DNA from: Bacteroidota bacterium | Lineage (GTDB): Bacteria; Bacteroidota; Bacteroidia; Bacteroidales; Prolixibacteraceae | Assembly (NCBI GenBank): GCA_030706665.1 | Contig: JAUZOB010000016.1 | Location: 1-21,084, forward strand | Direction of reading: 5' to 3' | DNA: 21,084 bases | Part shown: piece after piece, positions 6,483 to 15,548 of the stretch | How the letters are laid out: each line of letters starts with the position of its first letter | Position numbering within the stretch: position 1 is the first letter of the stretch | Translations under genes and position numbers: made by a program | Notes under the pieces: model-generated | What the model saw: only the letters and a program-made list of their open reading frames with translations | What the model was told of the DNA's origin: nothing | The model's database searches: none

Positions 6483-7985
6483 TTATTTGATCTTTTTACC
6501 CCAGAAAGAATAACCGGATGGTGCGATGCCGCTGAATACAATTGTCTCCTTTTTATTCTCCCAGTCGTAAGCAGAAAAAAGTATTGCATATACTTTTTCT
6601 CCTGCCTTCGTTTTGAATTCAATCAAATTATCCCCATTCAGATTCCAATTGATAAACTGATTCAACTCAAGGGTCCCGTCCGATGAGAAATGAACAGGCA
6701 TAGAATTATTAAACTCTTTGCGGCTATAACTCCATCCGCCCGGAGGGATTTGTCCCTGACACAACCGCACTGAATCTGAAATATCATTCAGGAAAATCAC
6801 CTCCCAATCTCCCTGTAACGATTCCTTACTGGCTTTTACCAATCCGGTTCCGGCAAACCGTTCAGGCGACACGACCGGCCATCCGGAAGGAAGCCAGCCC
6901 ATTTCACGTACATGCAGATTCAGTTGCAGATTATCAGGAGCTAATCGGCCCTGATGGAACATGAAATATCTTCCCCGGTCATTGATCTCATTACAATGAG
7001 CAACTCCCGCCCATCCGGGATGGTTTTCGAAACGATAAGCATACGTCAGCGTCGGCAAATGATCTACCGGTTCAGCCATATCATTTCCAAAGAAGTCATA
7101 ATAAGGACCTTCAGGCTTATCAGATCGCCCGACCCTTACATTATAATGTGTAAAAAGAGGATCATATGAAACAAACAAATAGTACTTTTTCAATTCAGGA
7201 TTATAAATAACATCCGGAGCTTCAATAATCTTCGCATCTCCCTCTTTGCGTTTGGCAATACATGTTCCCTTATCCCCGGATTTTGCACACAATCCACTTT
7301 TCAGATTTAATTCAACGCAATAGATTCCCCCGAAATAAGATCCATAAATCATCCAGGTTCTTCCGGATGCTTCATCCCGGATCACAGTAGGATCTATTGC
7401 ATTCATGACATCTGCCGAAGTTGTTTTTACTACAGGCCCCCGAAGTTTCCAGGGTCCCATTGGACTGTTAGATACAGCTAACCCGATATAGGAGACATTC
7501 TTTCCGAAAGCAGATACCGCGTAGTACAACCTGAATTCTTTTCCAACCTTTATGATATACGGTGCCCAAATTCCATCTGCCCCTTTGCCATTATTATGAG
7601 TGCGAATATGCATTGCGGCATCTTGTGGAATTTGCTCAAAAGCCCATCCCATAAATTCCCAGTTGACCAGATCTTTGGATCTTCGTACCTGGATATGCCC
7701 CATCTTTACAGAGTCATCCTTAAATATCCTTCCCTCGGGAATATAAATTGCGTCTGTAGAATACAGATAAAAATATTCTCCCACTTTAATACAGGCAGGA
7801 TCATGTACATTATAAGTTCCCCAATGGGAACGGTTTGACAAACTCGAAAATTGAGTATAATCGTCAGAATGAGTTTTCAGTGAATTCATAATTGCATCCT
7901 GCGAGCATGCCTGCTGAGAGGCAAATATTCCTGAAAGGATTAAACCTGTTACAAAAACAAGATATTTCATCACTCGATTATTCAT
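6483..7985 (-). CDS. GH43 arabinanase / arabinosidase, secreted
   Basis: Five-bladed beta-propeller glycoside hydrolase of family 43, about 500 residues from the ATG at 7985. It probably cleaves alpha-1,5-L-arabinan. The catalytic triad is visible in this numbering: HDPA with Asp62 as base, AIDPT with Asp198 as pKa modulator, and EAPD with Glu255 as acid. GIWAPYI and GWAGVAHCNE (His330, the usual metal-site histidine) also fit endo-arabinanase-type GH43. The last 120 or so residues form a second domain, as in two-domain arabinanases. The N-terminus MNNRVMKYLVFVTGLILSG is a signal peptide. The Cys that follows lacks a good lipobox, so periplasmic location is more likely than surface lipoprotein. 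A TTG at 8015 with an AGGAG-like stretch upstream and the ATG at 7970 are alternative starts. Endo versus exo action cannot be decided from sequence. Confidence 0.88.
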   Translation of the reverse strand: MNNRVMKYLVFVTGLILSGIFASQQACSQDAIMNSLKTHSDDYTQFSSLSNRSHWGTYNVHDPACIKVGEYFYLYSTDAIYIPEGRIFKDDSVKMGHIQVRRSKDLVNWEFMGWAFEQIPQDAAMHIRTHNNGKGADGIWAPYIIKVGKEFRLYYAVSAFGKNVSYIGLAVSNSPMGPWKLRGPVVKTTSADVMNAIDPTVIRDEASGRTWMIYGSYFGGIYCVELNLKSGLCAKSGDKGTCIAKRKEGDAKIIEAPDVIYNPELKKYYLFVSYDPLFTHYNVRVGRSDKPEGPYYDFFGNDMAEPVDHLPTLTYAYRFENHPGWAGVAHCNEINDRGRYFMFHQGRLAPDNLQLNLHVREMGWLPSGWPVVSPERFAGTGLVKASKESLQGDWEVIFLNDISDSVRLCQGQIPPGGWSYSRKEFNNSMPVHFSSDGTLELNQFINWNLNGDNLIEFKTKAGEKVYAILFSAYDWENKKETIVFSGIAPSGYSFWGKKIK

Positions 7986-8083
7986 AAATTCAGTATCAGC
8001 TATTTTTAATATCAATCAAAAAACATCTCCTTTCAGGATTACTCTTCATCCGGCATTTGCCCGCAGGAAGAAATCCATCTCTG

Positions 8084-10627
8084 CTATTCGCTTTTCTTTA
8101 ATTTCAAGACAGTCACCGAATGGGGTAAAAGCTTATAATTAAAAGAAGTTCCCAATCCGCTCACATTATTAGTCTGCACAGATACTTTTTCAGGATCTTC
8201 CAGAGAATTCACAGCAAAGCGATCGCTTGCCGTTAAAATCATTTCTTCTCCTGAATTCTCAATTCCTTTTGCATTCTTTAATTGAATTTGTGCATCTTGT
8301 ACAGTATCCTTAGCATTCACCATTTTTAAAATAACCTCTCCGTGCTCGGTCTCACCTGCAGAAGTATACACTCCCGGAATGACCTTACGGGGAGCTTTAA
8401 CACGATGCACCAGCTTATTGTCCAGGTAACAGCAGATATCATCGCCCTTTACCTGTATCTTTATGGTATACCACTTACCCGGAACTACATTCCCCGGTTT
8501 CTGTCCGAAATAAGATTCATAGCCATTATCATACCACTGAAGCCAGTTATAACGATGCCAGCGTCCGATATTCCATTTATAGTGTTTGTTTAATCCGGTT
8601 GTATAGAAAAGGACCGTAAAACCTTCCAGATCTTCTATTTTATTTGCTTTTGCCTGTAAGGTCAGGGTATAATCATTCCATTGCTTTTTACCGGCAAAAT
8701 CGTAAACCGCATCATTAAATTTGAGTTCAGTATAAGCCGTTTTCCCGACAACCCAAGCTTCTCCTTTTTTAGCCTGTAGCGTTTCAACATTGAAAAGCTC
8801 TTTCTCGCTAAATGACTTTCCGTTGATAACCGCAGTTACATTCCTGTATTCACATTCATCTCCGGGATTCGTAAATCCAACCATTCCCAAGCCCGTATCC
8901 GGCACTTCGATTTTATCATTCTGATAATCATGCTGCACCGGCAGTACACGGGCAGGCACATTATTGGAGAACAGTTTTAAGACATGGTAAGTAGGATTCC
9001 CAAACGTTTTGGAACAATCGTAAGAAATAAGGTCGGGATTCCAGTTCCGATCATTTACATTGACCAACGTAGGAGCAAATGAGGTAAGCTCTACAATATC
9101 GGCATTCCTTTCCAATCCGGTCAAAAAAGCTGCTTCTGCAATGGCCGCATCTAATGTCCCGATTAAAGTATTATCCCATTTTTTAACTGCAAACTCACCC
9201 ACATAAACCTTAGGCCCTTTCCGGTCATACTGATCATAACGGGTTGAATTCTTATAAAAGAAATCAGGACTTTCATAGAAATGTTCATCAATCATTTCTA
9301 CAGGCTGAGTAATACCAGGCAGATCTGATCTTTTAAAAGTTTCGCGCATACCGGGATCGGTACAGGCAATCATCTTTAATTGGGGATATTTCTGTTTAAG
9401 TGCTTTATAGAAATAATTGTAATGATCCTGATAAACAGGGCCATAATTCTCGTTCCCTATTTCAAGATATTCAATATTAAAAGGTTTAGAATGCCCGTTT
9501 TTAGCTCTCAAGGCCCCCCACTTCGAAGTTACCGGTCCCAAAGCATATTCCAACGCATCGAGTACATCATCAATATACGGTTTAAGGGCTTTAACATCTA
9601 CAATTTTACTATTTCGAAATTGGCAGGTCATCCCGACCGGAAATACATACATGGCAGGACAGCCTAAATCTTCGCAGAATTGAAGATATTCATGAAAACC
9701 CATTCCTTCTGTCGAATGGTAATCCCATAACATCCATCGTCCCGGACGTTGTGCAATATCACCAATCGTATTTTTCCATTGCCACCGGTTTTCAAGAGTA
9801 ACCCCTTCAACAATACATCCTCCTGGGAATCTGACAAATCCGGGTTTAATATCGGCAATTCGTTGTGCAACATCGTTTCTGGTGCCGTTTACTCTGCCCT
9901 TAAATGTTTTTTCAGGGAAAAGAGAAACAACATCCAGCCATAATGTTCCTTTGCTCTGAGGAATTACGACAAAAGAGCCTTTTTTACAGCCAGCTTTCGC
10001 AATAAAAGAACATTGGTATTTATTCCAGGAGCCCTTGATTCCACTAATCATTTTAGAATCAATGATCTCTCCTTTCTCATTCAATAGCGCAACCTTGACA
10101 TTTCCATCAAAGCCATTCGCTGCATGTGCATAAAACGACAAATTATAAGTTTCGCCTTCACGTATGGCAATTCCCCAGAATCCGTCGTTTATAATTCTTA
10201 TCCCATCCTGAGAAGGATTCGAAATCTCAACTTTCATAGAGTGAGGATTGTTCTTATTCAGCGGAGATTCAATAACCTGACTGATCTGAGCCCTGGCATT
10301 ACCCGCTGTTTCCATCCTCCATCCTTCAAGACTTTTAGGTTTGACATAAAAGTGTTTCCATCCCTGTGGAGAGAAAATATAATCTCCCACGCGTGTTGTT
10401 CCTTCAGGCTCTTTAGTCGCCTCAAAGTCACGGTTCCGAATCAGCTCGCCATATAATCCGCCTTCACCTGCATGATTAATTTCTTCAAAAAAGACACCAT
10501 ATAAATTTGGATTTATTTTAGCTCCCGGCTTCCCGGCATCGACAACAATATTTATCTGTCCTTGTGCAGTCACAATAGTACTCATGAGCAGCATAGCAAG
10601 CCCAGATAGTCTCCATTTGTTCTTCAT
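8084..10627 (-). CDS. GH51 alpha-L-arabinofuranosidase with extra beta-sandwich domain
   Basis: Secreted exo-enzyme, 847 residues, that removes terminal alpha-L-arabinofuranosyl units from arabinan or its oligosaccharides. A signal peptide (1 to about 23) precedes INIVVDAGKPGAKINPNLYG, the usual GH51 N-terminus. A CBM4-like sandwich spans about 85-240. The (beta/alpha)8 barrel runs about 245-540 and includes RFPGG (266-270). The acid/base is Glu393 in EIGNEN and the nucleophile is Glu478 in YVGEFAV. Residues about 615-770 form an additional jelly-roll resembling LamG/DUF1080 domains (WYTIKIQVKGDDICCYLDNK). It is inserted in or before the C-terminal beta-domain, which ends LLPHSVTVLKLKK. Many GH51 enzymes are about 500-660 residues, so this one is long. 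It starts 75 nt after susD and precedes the GH43 gene. Confidence 0.92.
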   Translation of the reverse strand: MKNKWRLSGLAMLLMSTIVTAQGQINIVVDAGKPGAKINPNLYGVFFEEINHAGEGGLYGELIRNRDFEATKEPEGTTRVGDYIFSPQGWKHFYVKPKSLEGWRMETAGNARAQISQVIESPLNKNNPHSMKVEISNPSQDGIRIINDGFWGIAIREGETYNLSFYAHAANGFDGNVKVALLNEKGEIIDSKMISGIKGSWNKYQCSFIAKAGCKKGSFVVIPQSKGTLWLDVVSLFPEKTFKGRVNGTRNDVAQRIADIKPGFVRFPGGCIVEGVTLENRWQWKNTIGDIAQRPGRWMLWDYHSTEGMGFHEYLQFCEDLGCPAMYVFPVGMTCQFRNSKIVDVKALKPYIDDVLDALEYALGPVTSKWGALRAKNGHSKPFNIEYLEIGNENYGPVYQDHYNYFYKALKQKYPQLKMIACTDPGMRETFKRSDLPGITQPVEMIDEHFYESPDFFYKNSTRYDQYDRKGPKVYVGEFAVKKWDNTLIGTLDAAIAEAAFLTGLERNADIVELTSFAPTLVNVNDRNWNPDLISYDCSKTFGNPTYHVLKLFSNNVPARVLPVQHDYQNDKIEVPDTGLGMVGFTNPGDECEYRNVTAVINGKSFSEKELFNVETLQAKKGEAWVVGKTAYTELKFNDAVYDFAGKKQWNDYTLTLQAKANKIEDLEGFTVLFYTTGLNKHYKWNIGRWHRYNWLQWYDNGYESYFGQKPGNVVPGKWYTIKIQVKGDDICCYLDNKLVHRVKAPRKVIPGVYTSAGETEHGEVILKMVNAKDTVQDAQIQLKNAKGIENSGEEMILTASDRFAVNSLEDPEKVSVQTNNVSGLGTSFNYKLLPHSVTVLKLKKSE

Positions 10628-10702
10628 GAAAACTATAATTTAAGATAAGATGAAAAGAATACAGGACAGAATTCAGCTATCCTGCATTCCATTTCGCAAC
10701 AA

Positions 10703-12235
10703 TTAATATCCAGTATTTTGTTTTAGAGTCTTATTCGTCTCAATTTCATGTTGTGGAATTGAGAAATACTCACGACCAGGAACATAGCCATTAAACTCAG
10801 CGTCATGTTGCTTCAGTTCACTCAGTTTCTGTGGATCTTGTAACCATCCCCAGCGACGGATGTCATCAAAACGATGGCCTTCAAAACAGAATTCAAGAGC
10901 TCTCTCATGAGCAAGCTGATCTCTCATTTGTTCTTTTGACATACCAGGCTTCGTAGTTTTCAGATCAGGTAATTTAGCCCGGTCGCGTACCTGCTGGACA
11001 TAGTCGTAAGCTTCAGAAGTACGTCCAAGTTCATTCAAACATTCTGCATACATCAACAAAATATCAGAATAGCGCATCAATCGTTCATTGATTCCTGAAC
11101 GCCAGTCAAATTCATCCGGACGACCTGAATCATCATTTTCATACTTTCTGGGGAATATCTTGGTAAGGTCGTTTGCATAAACATCCTGAAATGATTTTCC
11201 ATAAAGCGTACATCCCGGATAGTTATAGAACATTGAAGCCTGGAGGCGAGGGTCAGCATTTCCATCTACTGTTTTTTCTACCTGAAATTCGTTAAAGATC
11301 CAGCGTGAAGGGATTACATCCGAGAACCCAAAGTTTTCAGGTCCATAAGTAATTGCCCTTGCAGTAGTTTTGCTCCAATCCGGACCGGGAGCATCTACCC
11401 ACCCTAAAACAGTACCGCCGGCATCGCGAGAAAATTGAACTTCGAAGAGCGATTCTTTATTGTTTTCATATTTCTCAGTAAAGTTATCACGATAGTTATC
11501 CATCAGCCCATAAACATTCAAATCCATTACTGATTTGAAAGCAGCAGCAGCTTCCGTGTACCTTTTATTGAAAAGATAAGATTTTCCCAAATAACCCAAT
11601 GCTGCGCCTTTGGTGGCTCGACCCAAATCGTTACCGGTATAAGAAACAGGGAGCAATTTCGAAGCTTCATCAAAATCACTAATTATCTGTTTCCATACAG
11701 CTTCAGGACTACTCTGCGGTGTATAGTAATCTGCAGCTTTCTCAAATGGCGTTGTAATTAACGGAATGTTATTAAAGAAGTTAATCAGGTGAAAATAATA
11801 CAAGCCTCTCAGAAATAAAGCTTCACCTTTCAAGCGATTCTTCAATGTTTGATCCATATCAATTTTATCGATGTTGGCAATCGCTTGATTAGCTCTATAT
11901 ACTCCACCATAAAATACGACCCATAACCATTCCTGCATTATCGCATTATTTGGCAAAGAGAAGGCCCCCGTATTGTGCATGACATCCCAAGGACTGTCCC
12001 CGACAATATCATCAGCTCTTAAATCAAGAGCAAGCTGGCAAAAACGCAAGTAAGAACCATCGTAATAGAGTGACTGATAAATCGCATTGATTCCTTTTAC
12101 TGCATCATCCTTTGTTTTCCAAAATGTATCAGTAGTCTGCTGATTCGGATTTGATAATTGAAGCCAGTCACTGTTGCAGCCGGTAAATAGAAGAAGTGTA
12201 ACAGCTGCAATTGTAATATATTTTTTAATTTTCAT
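10703..12235 (-). CDS. susD: SusD-like glycan-binding lipoprotein
   Basis: Outer-membrane surface lipoprotein of 510 residues that caps the SusC transporter and captures glycan. A lipoprotein signal ends at the lipobox LFTGC with Cys20 as the lipidated residue. NPNQQTTDTFWKTKDDAVKGI is cut short here to its key part, TFWKT-DDA, typical of SusD N-termini. ALFLRGLYYFHLINFF is the tetratricopeptide-like core, and the C-terminal half has ERALEFCFEGHRFDDIRRWG, a family hallmark. The stop follows NTGY, with no sign of truncation. It is 41 nt downstream of susC, as usual for the pair. The specificity (arabinan) is inferred from the neighbouring GH43, GH51 and ara genes; SusD proteins rarely reveal substrate by sequence alone. 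Confidence 0.95.
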   Translation of the reverse strand: MKIKKYITIAAVTLLLFTGCNSDWLQLSNPNQQTTDTFWKTKDDAVKGINAIYQSLYYDGSYLRFCQLALDLRADDIVGDSPWDVMHNTGAFSLPNNAIMQEWLWVVFYGGVYRANQAIANIDKIDMDQTLKNRLKGEALFLRGLYYFHLINFFNNIPLITTPFEKAADYYTPQSSPEAVWKQIISDFDEASKLLPVSYTGNDLGRATKGAALGYLGKSYLFNKRYTEAAAAFKSVMDLNVYGLMDNYRDNFTEKYENNKESLFEVQFSRDAGGTVLGWVDAPGPDWSKTTARAITYGPENFGFSDVIPSRWIFNEFQVEKTVDGNADPRLQASMFYNYPGCTLYGKSFQDVYANDLTKIFPRKYENDDSGRPDEFDWRSGINERLMRYSDILLMYAECLNELGRTSEAYDYVQQVRDRAKLPDLKTTKPGMSKEQMRDQLAHERALEFCFEGHRFDDIRRWGWLQDPQKLSELKQHDAEFNGYVPGREYFSIPQHEIETNKTLKQNTGY

Positions 12236-12276
12236 AGATTTTTCATTTAGAATTTCAGGAAAAGATTAACAATTGA

Positions 12277-15200
12277 TTAGAAGCCTAATTGAACACCCAG
12301 CAAAAATGTTCTCGGATTAGGCAATCCACCGCTATAAGCATTGAAAGCCTTATTCGGAGCAGAAGCATGGTCAACACCGCGATCAAATAATCCATCATTC
12401 CCAAAATCAGGATCAAAACCTGTATATTTTGTGAATGTGTAAACATTTTGTCCGGACAAATAAACTCTTAAACTTGAAATATTCACTTTATCGGTTAGCG
12501 TTTTGGGAAGCGTATACCCCAGCTGAATATTAGAGATCTTTAGGTATTTCCCATCTTCAAGCCATCTAGCAGAAAACCGACTGTTATTATTCGGATCATA
12601 CATTACAACTCGTGGAATATCAGTATTGGTATTCTGAGGAGTCCAACGGTCTAACATTCTGGTTGAATAGTTATCATAGCCTGCCCCATTCTCAAGGGAT
12701 ACACGAATTGCATTGAAGACTTTGTTTCCTGAGACACCATTTGCAACGAACGTAAAGTCAAAATCTTTATAAGAAGCACTAAAATTCAATCCGAAGGTAA
12801 GATTAGGAATTGCACTTCCAAGATAGGTCCGGTCATCATCATCAATTTTACCATCCGGTTTACCGGTTAATTTACCGTTAGCATCACGTCCGTTAATGTC
12901 TTTGAATTTATAATCACCGGGAGAGGTTAAAATGTTTTGATAGATCCCTGTAGGAGATGCAGCATTCAATTGATCAATTTCCGATTTATTTTGGAACATC
13001 TTATCAATCACAAAACCATAAAATTCTCCGACAGACGATCCGACTGCTGTTCTGCTGCCATTCCCGTATATTGGATTATCTCCATATCCCAAAGAAAGTA
13101 CTTTATTCTTCAATGTAGAGATATTTCCTTTAATGGTATAATGGAAGTCACCGTCCACTTTTCTGTATCCAAATTCAAATTCAAAACCAGTATTTCTCAT
13201 AGAAGCTCCGTTAATCCATGGCGATTTCCAACTATATACACCTGTAGATTCAGGAATTGGAACCTGGACCAACATATCAGAGATTCTGTTATTGTAATAT
13301 TCAGCTGTTAAGAAAAACTTATCCTGCAAGAATCCCAGATCCAAGCCAACGTTAGCTGATTTCTTAGATTCCCAATGAACGTCAGGTGTTCCGAATTCTA
13401 CCTGAGTTGATCCAGGGGCAAGAACATTATTAAAAACAGCATGAGCGTAAGGATTGATATAGGCACTGTAACGATAGTCGCCGATTTCCATATTCCCCAA
13501 TTCGCCATAACTGGTTCTTAGTTTCATCTGACTGATGAATGGAAGGTTTTTAATGAACTCTTCGTTATGCATCTTCCAGGTCAAAGCAACTGAAGGGAAA
13601 TTTCCCCAACGATAATCTTTCCCAAAACGAGAAGAACCATCACGGCGAATAGTAGCTGTCAACAGATACTTATCATCATAGCTGTAATTCAATCTGCCAA
13701 AATATGACAACAGACGTGACTGTGCTTCGTATGAAGTAGCAGATATTCCGCTGGTTCCCTGACTTAATTCATAGAAATAAGGTTTAGAGAAATTCTCGGC
13801 ATGACCATTCAAAACTGAATTATGGGCATCCAAATCGGTATTTCCGATCATCGCTGTAAACTTATGCTTCCCAAAAGTTTTATCATAGGTAAGGGTCTGT
13901 TCAAATGTAAGGGTGTTGCCATTCCCCCTGTTATCATTCATTTTAGAAACACTATTCTGGAAGAACCATCCCAAGTCATATTCAGGAATAAAGTTGAAAT
14001 CGCGATAATCGACGCGTTCATAACTTAAGCTGGCACGATAATTCAGTCCGGGAATAAACTCATATTCACCGTAAGCATTTCCAAGGAAACGGAAACGTTG
14101 GGTAGTACTCTTCAAAAGATTATTCACCCCTATTACATTTAACGTAATGGCCTTTTGAATCTGGTTATCAGCGCCACCGTATCCTCCTAAACGGTTAGAA
14201 TCATAAATCGGCATAGTTGGTATAGCTTTCACCATATCAAGTAACATGTTCCCATCATGCAGGAAGGTCATGAATTTCTGGTCAGCTCTTGAATACAGCA
14301 ATGATTCACCGAATTTAAATTTACCACGTTTATGATCGGAATTTACACTGAACGAATAACGGGTATAATGAGGAGCAGGTCCTTGAACTGTTCCACTCTG
14401 ATCAAAATAATTCAATAAAACATTGTAGTTAGAATTCTCAGCACCACCAGATACGTTAATATTATGTTCCTGTATCTTCCCTGTCTTCAGCACTTCACTT
14501 TGCCAATTTGTATTCACATTAGAGATATAACTGGGTGAACTCGGATCGTTACCCGGAACAAGCGCCACACCAGCATTAACAGATGCTTCATTCACCAACA
14601 TCTGATATTGCTGGGTATTACAAACATCATATCGGTTTGCTACATTCTGGATACCATAATAGGCATTGTAATCGACCTTCATTTTTCCGCTTTTACCACG
14701 TTTGGTTGTAATAATTACAACTCCATTGGCAGCACGCGAGCCATAAATTGCACAAGCAGAAGCATCTTTCAATACCTGCATGGTTTCAACTTCTGAAATC
14801 GGGAAATCATTGATTGGAGAGACAATTCCATCAATAATATAAAGAGGAGTACTATTACCAAAAGAACCCACACCACGGATCTTAACCTGAGGTGCTGCAC
14901 CTGGTTCTCCACTACCATGAACCTGAACACCAGCAACCTGACCCTGCATTGCTTTGGTAATATCATTTGTTGCAACTTTTGCAACATCTTTCATATTGAC
15001 TACTGAAATAGAGCCGGTCAGGTCTTTCTTTTTAGCAGTACCATAACCAATTACGACGACCTCGTCAATGTCTCTCTTTTCTTCAGATAATGCCACATCA
15101 ATCAAATCTTTGGTAGCGGGTCGTTCTAAGGATTTATATCCTATAAAAGAATAAACCAACACCTCTCCCTTCTGGACGCTTAATGAATATTTTCCATCAG

Positions 15201-15375
15201 CATCTGTAATGGTCCCGATCGGTTTACCTTTTATTGCGACATTTACACCCGGCATACTCGAATTGGTCGCTTGATCAATGACTTTACCTTTTACTGTAAT
15301 CTTTTGCGCTTCTACTACTCCAGTTATAACAAGAAGCAATAAAAGCAGAAACAACTTCTGCAAATTCTTCTTCAT
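12277..15375 (-). CDS. susC: SusC-like TonB-dependent transporter
   Basis: Outer-membrane 22-strand barrel transporter of 1032 residues that imports oligosaccharides using TonB energy. It has a signal peptide (1 to about 23, cleaved after VEA), then a carboxypeptidase-regulatory-like domain (about 26-95: GKVIDQATNSSMPGVNV). Next is the DEVVVIGYGT segment (104-113) seen in nearly all SusC proteins, a plug domain (about 115-230, with LYIIDG and AIYGSRAANGVVIITTKRG) and the barrel. The C-terminus FLLGVQLGF ends in Phe, as needed for barrel insertion. There is no N-terminal STN domain, so signalling through an anti-sigma factor is not expected; this fits control by the HTCS next door. The start is 173 nt from the HTCS stop, across the control region. 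Confidence 0.96.
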   Translation of the reverse strand: MKKNLQKLFLLLLLLVITGVVEAQKITVKGKVIDQATNSSMPGVNVAIKGKPIGTITDADGKYSLSVQKGEVLVYSFIGYKSLERPATKDLIDVALSEEKRDIDEVVVIGYGTAKKKDLTGSISVVNMKDVAKVATNDITKAMQGQVAGVQVHGSGEPGAAPQVKIRGVGSFGNSTPLYIIDGIVSPINDFPISEVETMQVLKDASACAIYGSRAANGVVIITTKRGKSGKMKVDYNAYYGIQNVANRYDVCNTQQYQMLVNEASVNAGVALVPGNDPSSPSYISNVNTNWQSEVLKTGKIQEHNINVSGGAENSNYNVLLNYFDQSGTVQGPAPHYTRYSFSVNSDHKRGKFKFGESLLYSRADQKFMTFLHDGNMLLDMVKAIPTMPIYDSNRLGGYGGADNQIQKAITLNVIGVNNLLKSTTQRFRFLGNAYGEYEFIPGLNYRASLSYERVDYRDFNFIPEYDLGWFFQNSVSKMNDNRGNGNTLTFEQTLTYDKTFGKHKFTAMIGNTDLDAHNSVLNGHAENFSKPYFYELSQGTSGISATSYEAQSRLLSYFGRLNYSYDDKYLLTATIRRDGSSRFGKDYRWGNFPSVALTWKMHNEEFIKNLPFISQMKLRTSYGELGNMEIGDYRYSAYINPYAHAVFNNVLAPGSTQVEFGTPDVHWESKKSANVGLDLGFLQDKFFLTAEYYNNRISDMLVQVPIPESTGVYSWKSPWINGASMRNTGFEFEFGYRKVDGDFHYTIKGNISTLKNKVLSLGYGDNPIYGNGSRTAVGSSVGEFYGFVIDKMFQNKSEIDQLNAASPTGIYQNILTSPGDYKFKDINGRDANGKLTGKPDGKIDDDDRTYLGSAIPNLTFGLNFSASYKDFDFTFVANGVSGNKVFNAIRVSLENGAGYDNYSTRMLDRWTPQNTNTDIPRVVMYDPNNNSRFSARWLEDGKYLKISNIQLGYTLPKTLTDKVNISSLRVYLSGQNVYTFTKYTGFDPDFGNDGLFDRGVDHASAPNKAFNAYSGGLPNPRTFLLGVQLGF

Positions 15376-15431
15376 AGGAAACGGATTTTTTTGTTAGTAC
15401 GTTAAAATTAGTTAATCCGATACCGGACTGG

Positions 15432-15458
15432 GTGGACAAATCCTCACATTGAGTGGAC
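15432..15458. promoter_or_regulatory. Candidate HTCS operator: GTGGAC repeats 21 bp apart
   Basis: GTGGAC occurs at 15432-15437 and again at 15453-15458. That is a direct repeat spaced 21 bp, two helical turns, with further similarity just after each copy (AAATC and GATTTG). AraC-family domains, as at the end of the HTCS, commonly bind such tandem half-sites. It lies 57-83 nt upstream of the susC start, a fitting activator position. Confidence 0.45.
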
Positions 15459-15483
15459 GATTTGACATATGTAGTAAAGCATT

Positions 15484-15505
15484 GTATTTTAATCTATTAA
15501 AATAC
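15484..15505. promoter_or_regulatory. Perfect 10+2+10 bp palindrome before susC
   Basis: The arms GTATTTTAAT (15484-15493) and ATTAAAATAC (15496-15505) are exact complements around CT. It lies 43 nt beyond the HTCS stop and about 110 nt upstream of susC. As DNA it could be an operator for a dimeric regulator. As RNA it is a weak AT hairpin with no T-run, so terminator function is doubtful. It does not match the candidate AraR site before the symporter. Confidence 0.5.
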
Positions 15506-15548
15506 CTAAAGGACTTAAAAATCCACTTTTACGTAAGGAATAAGAGTA

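Noticed and set aside
12937..13311. Plus-strand 124-codon frame inside susC
   Set aside because: Shadow of the susC coding sequence; no start context and no recognisable protein character.
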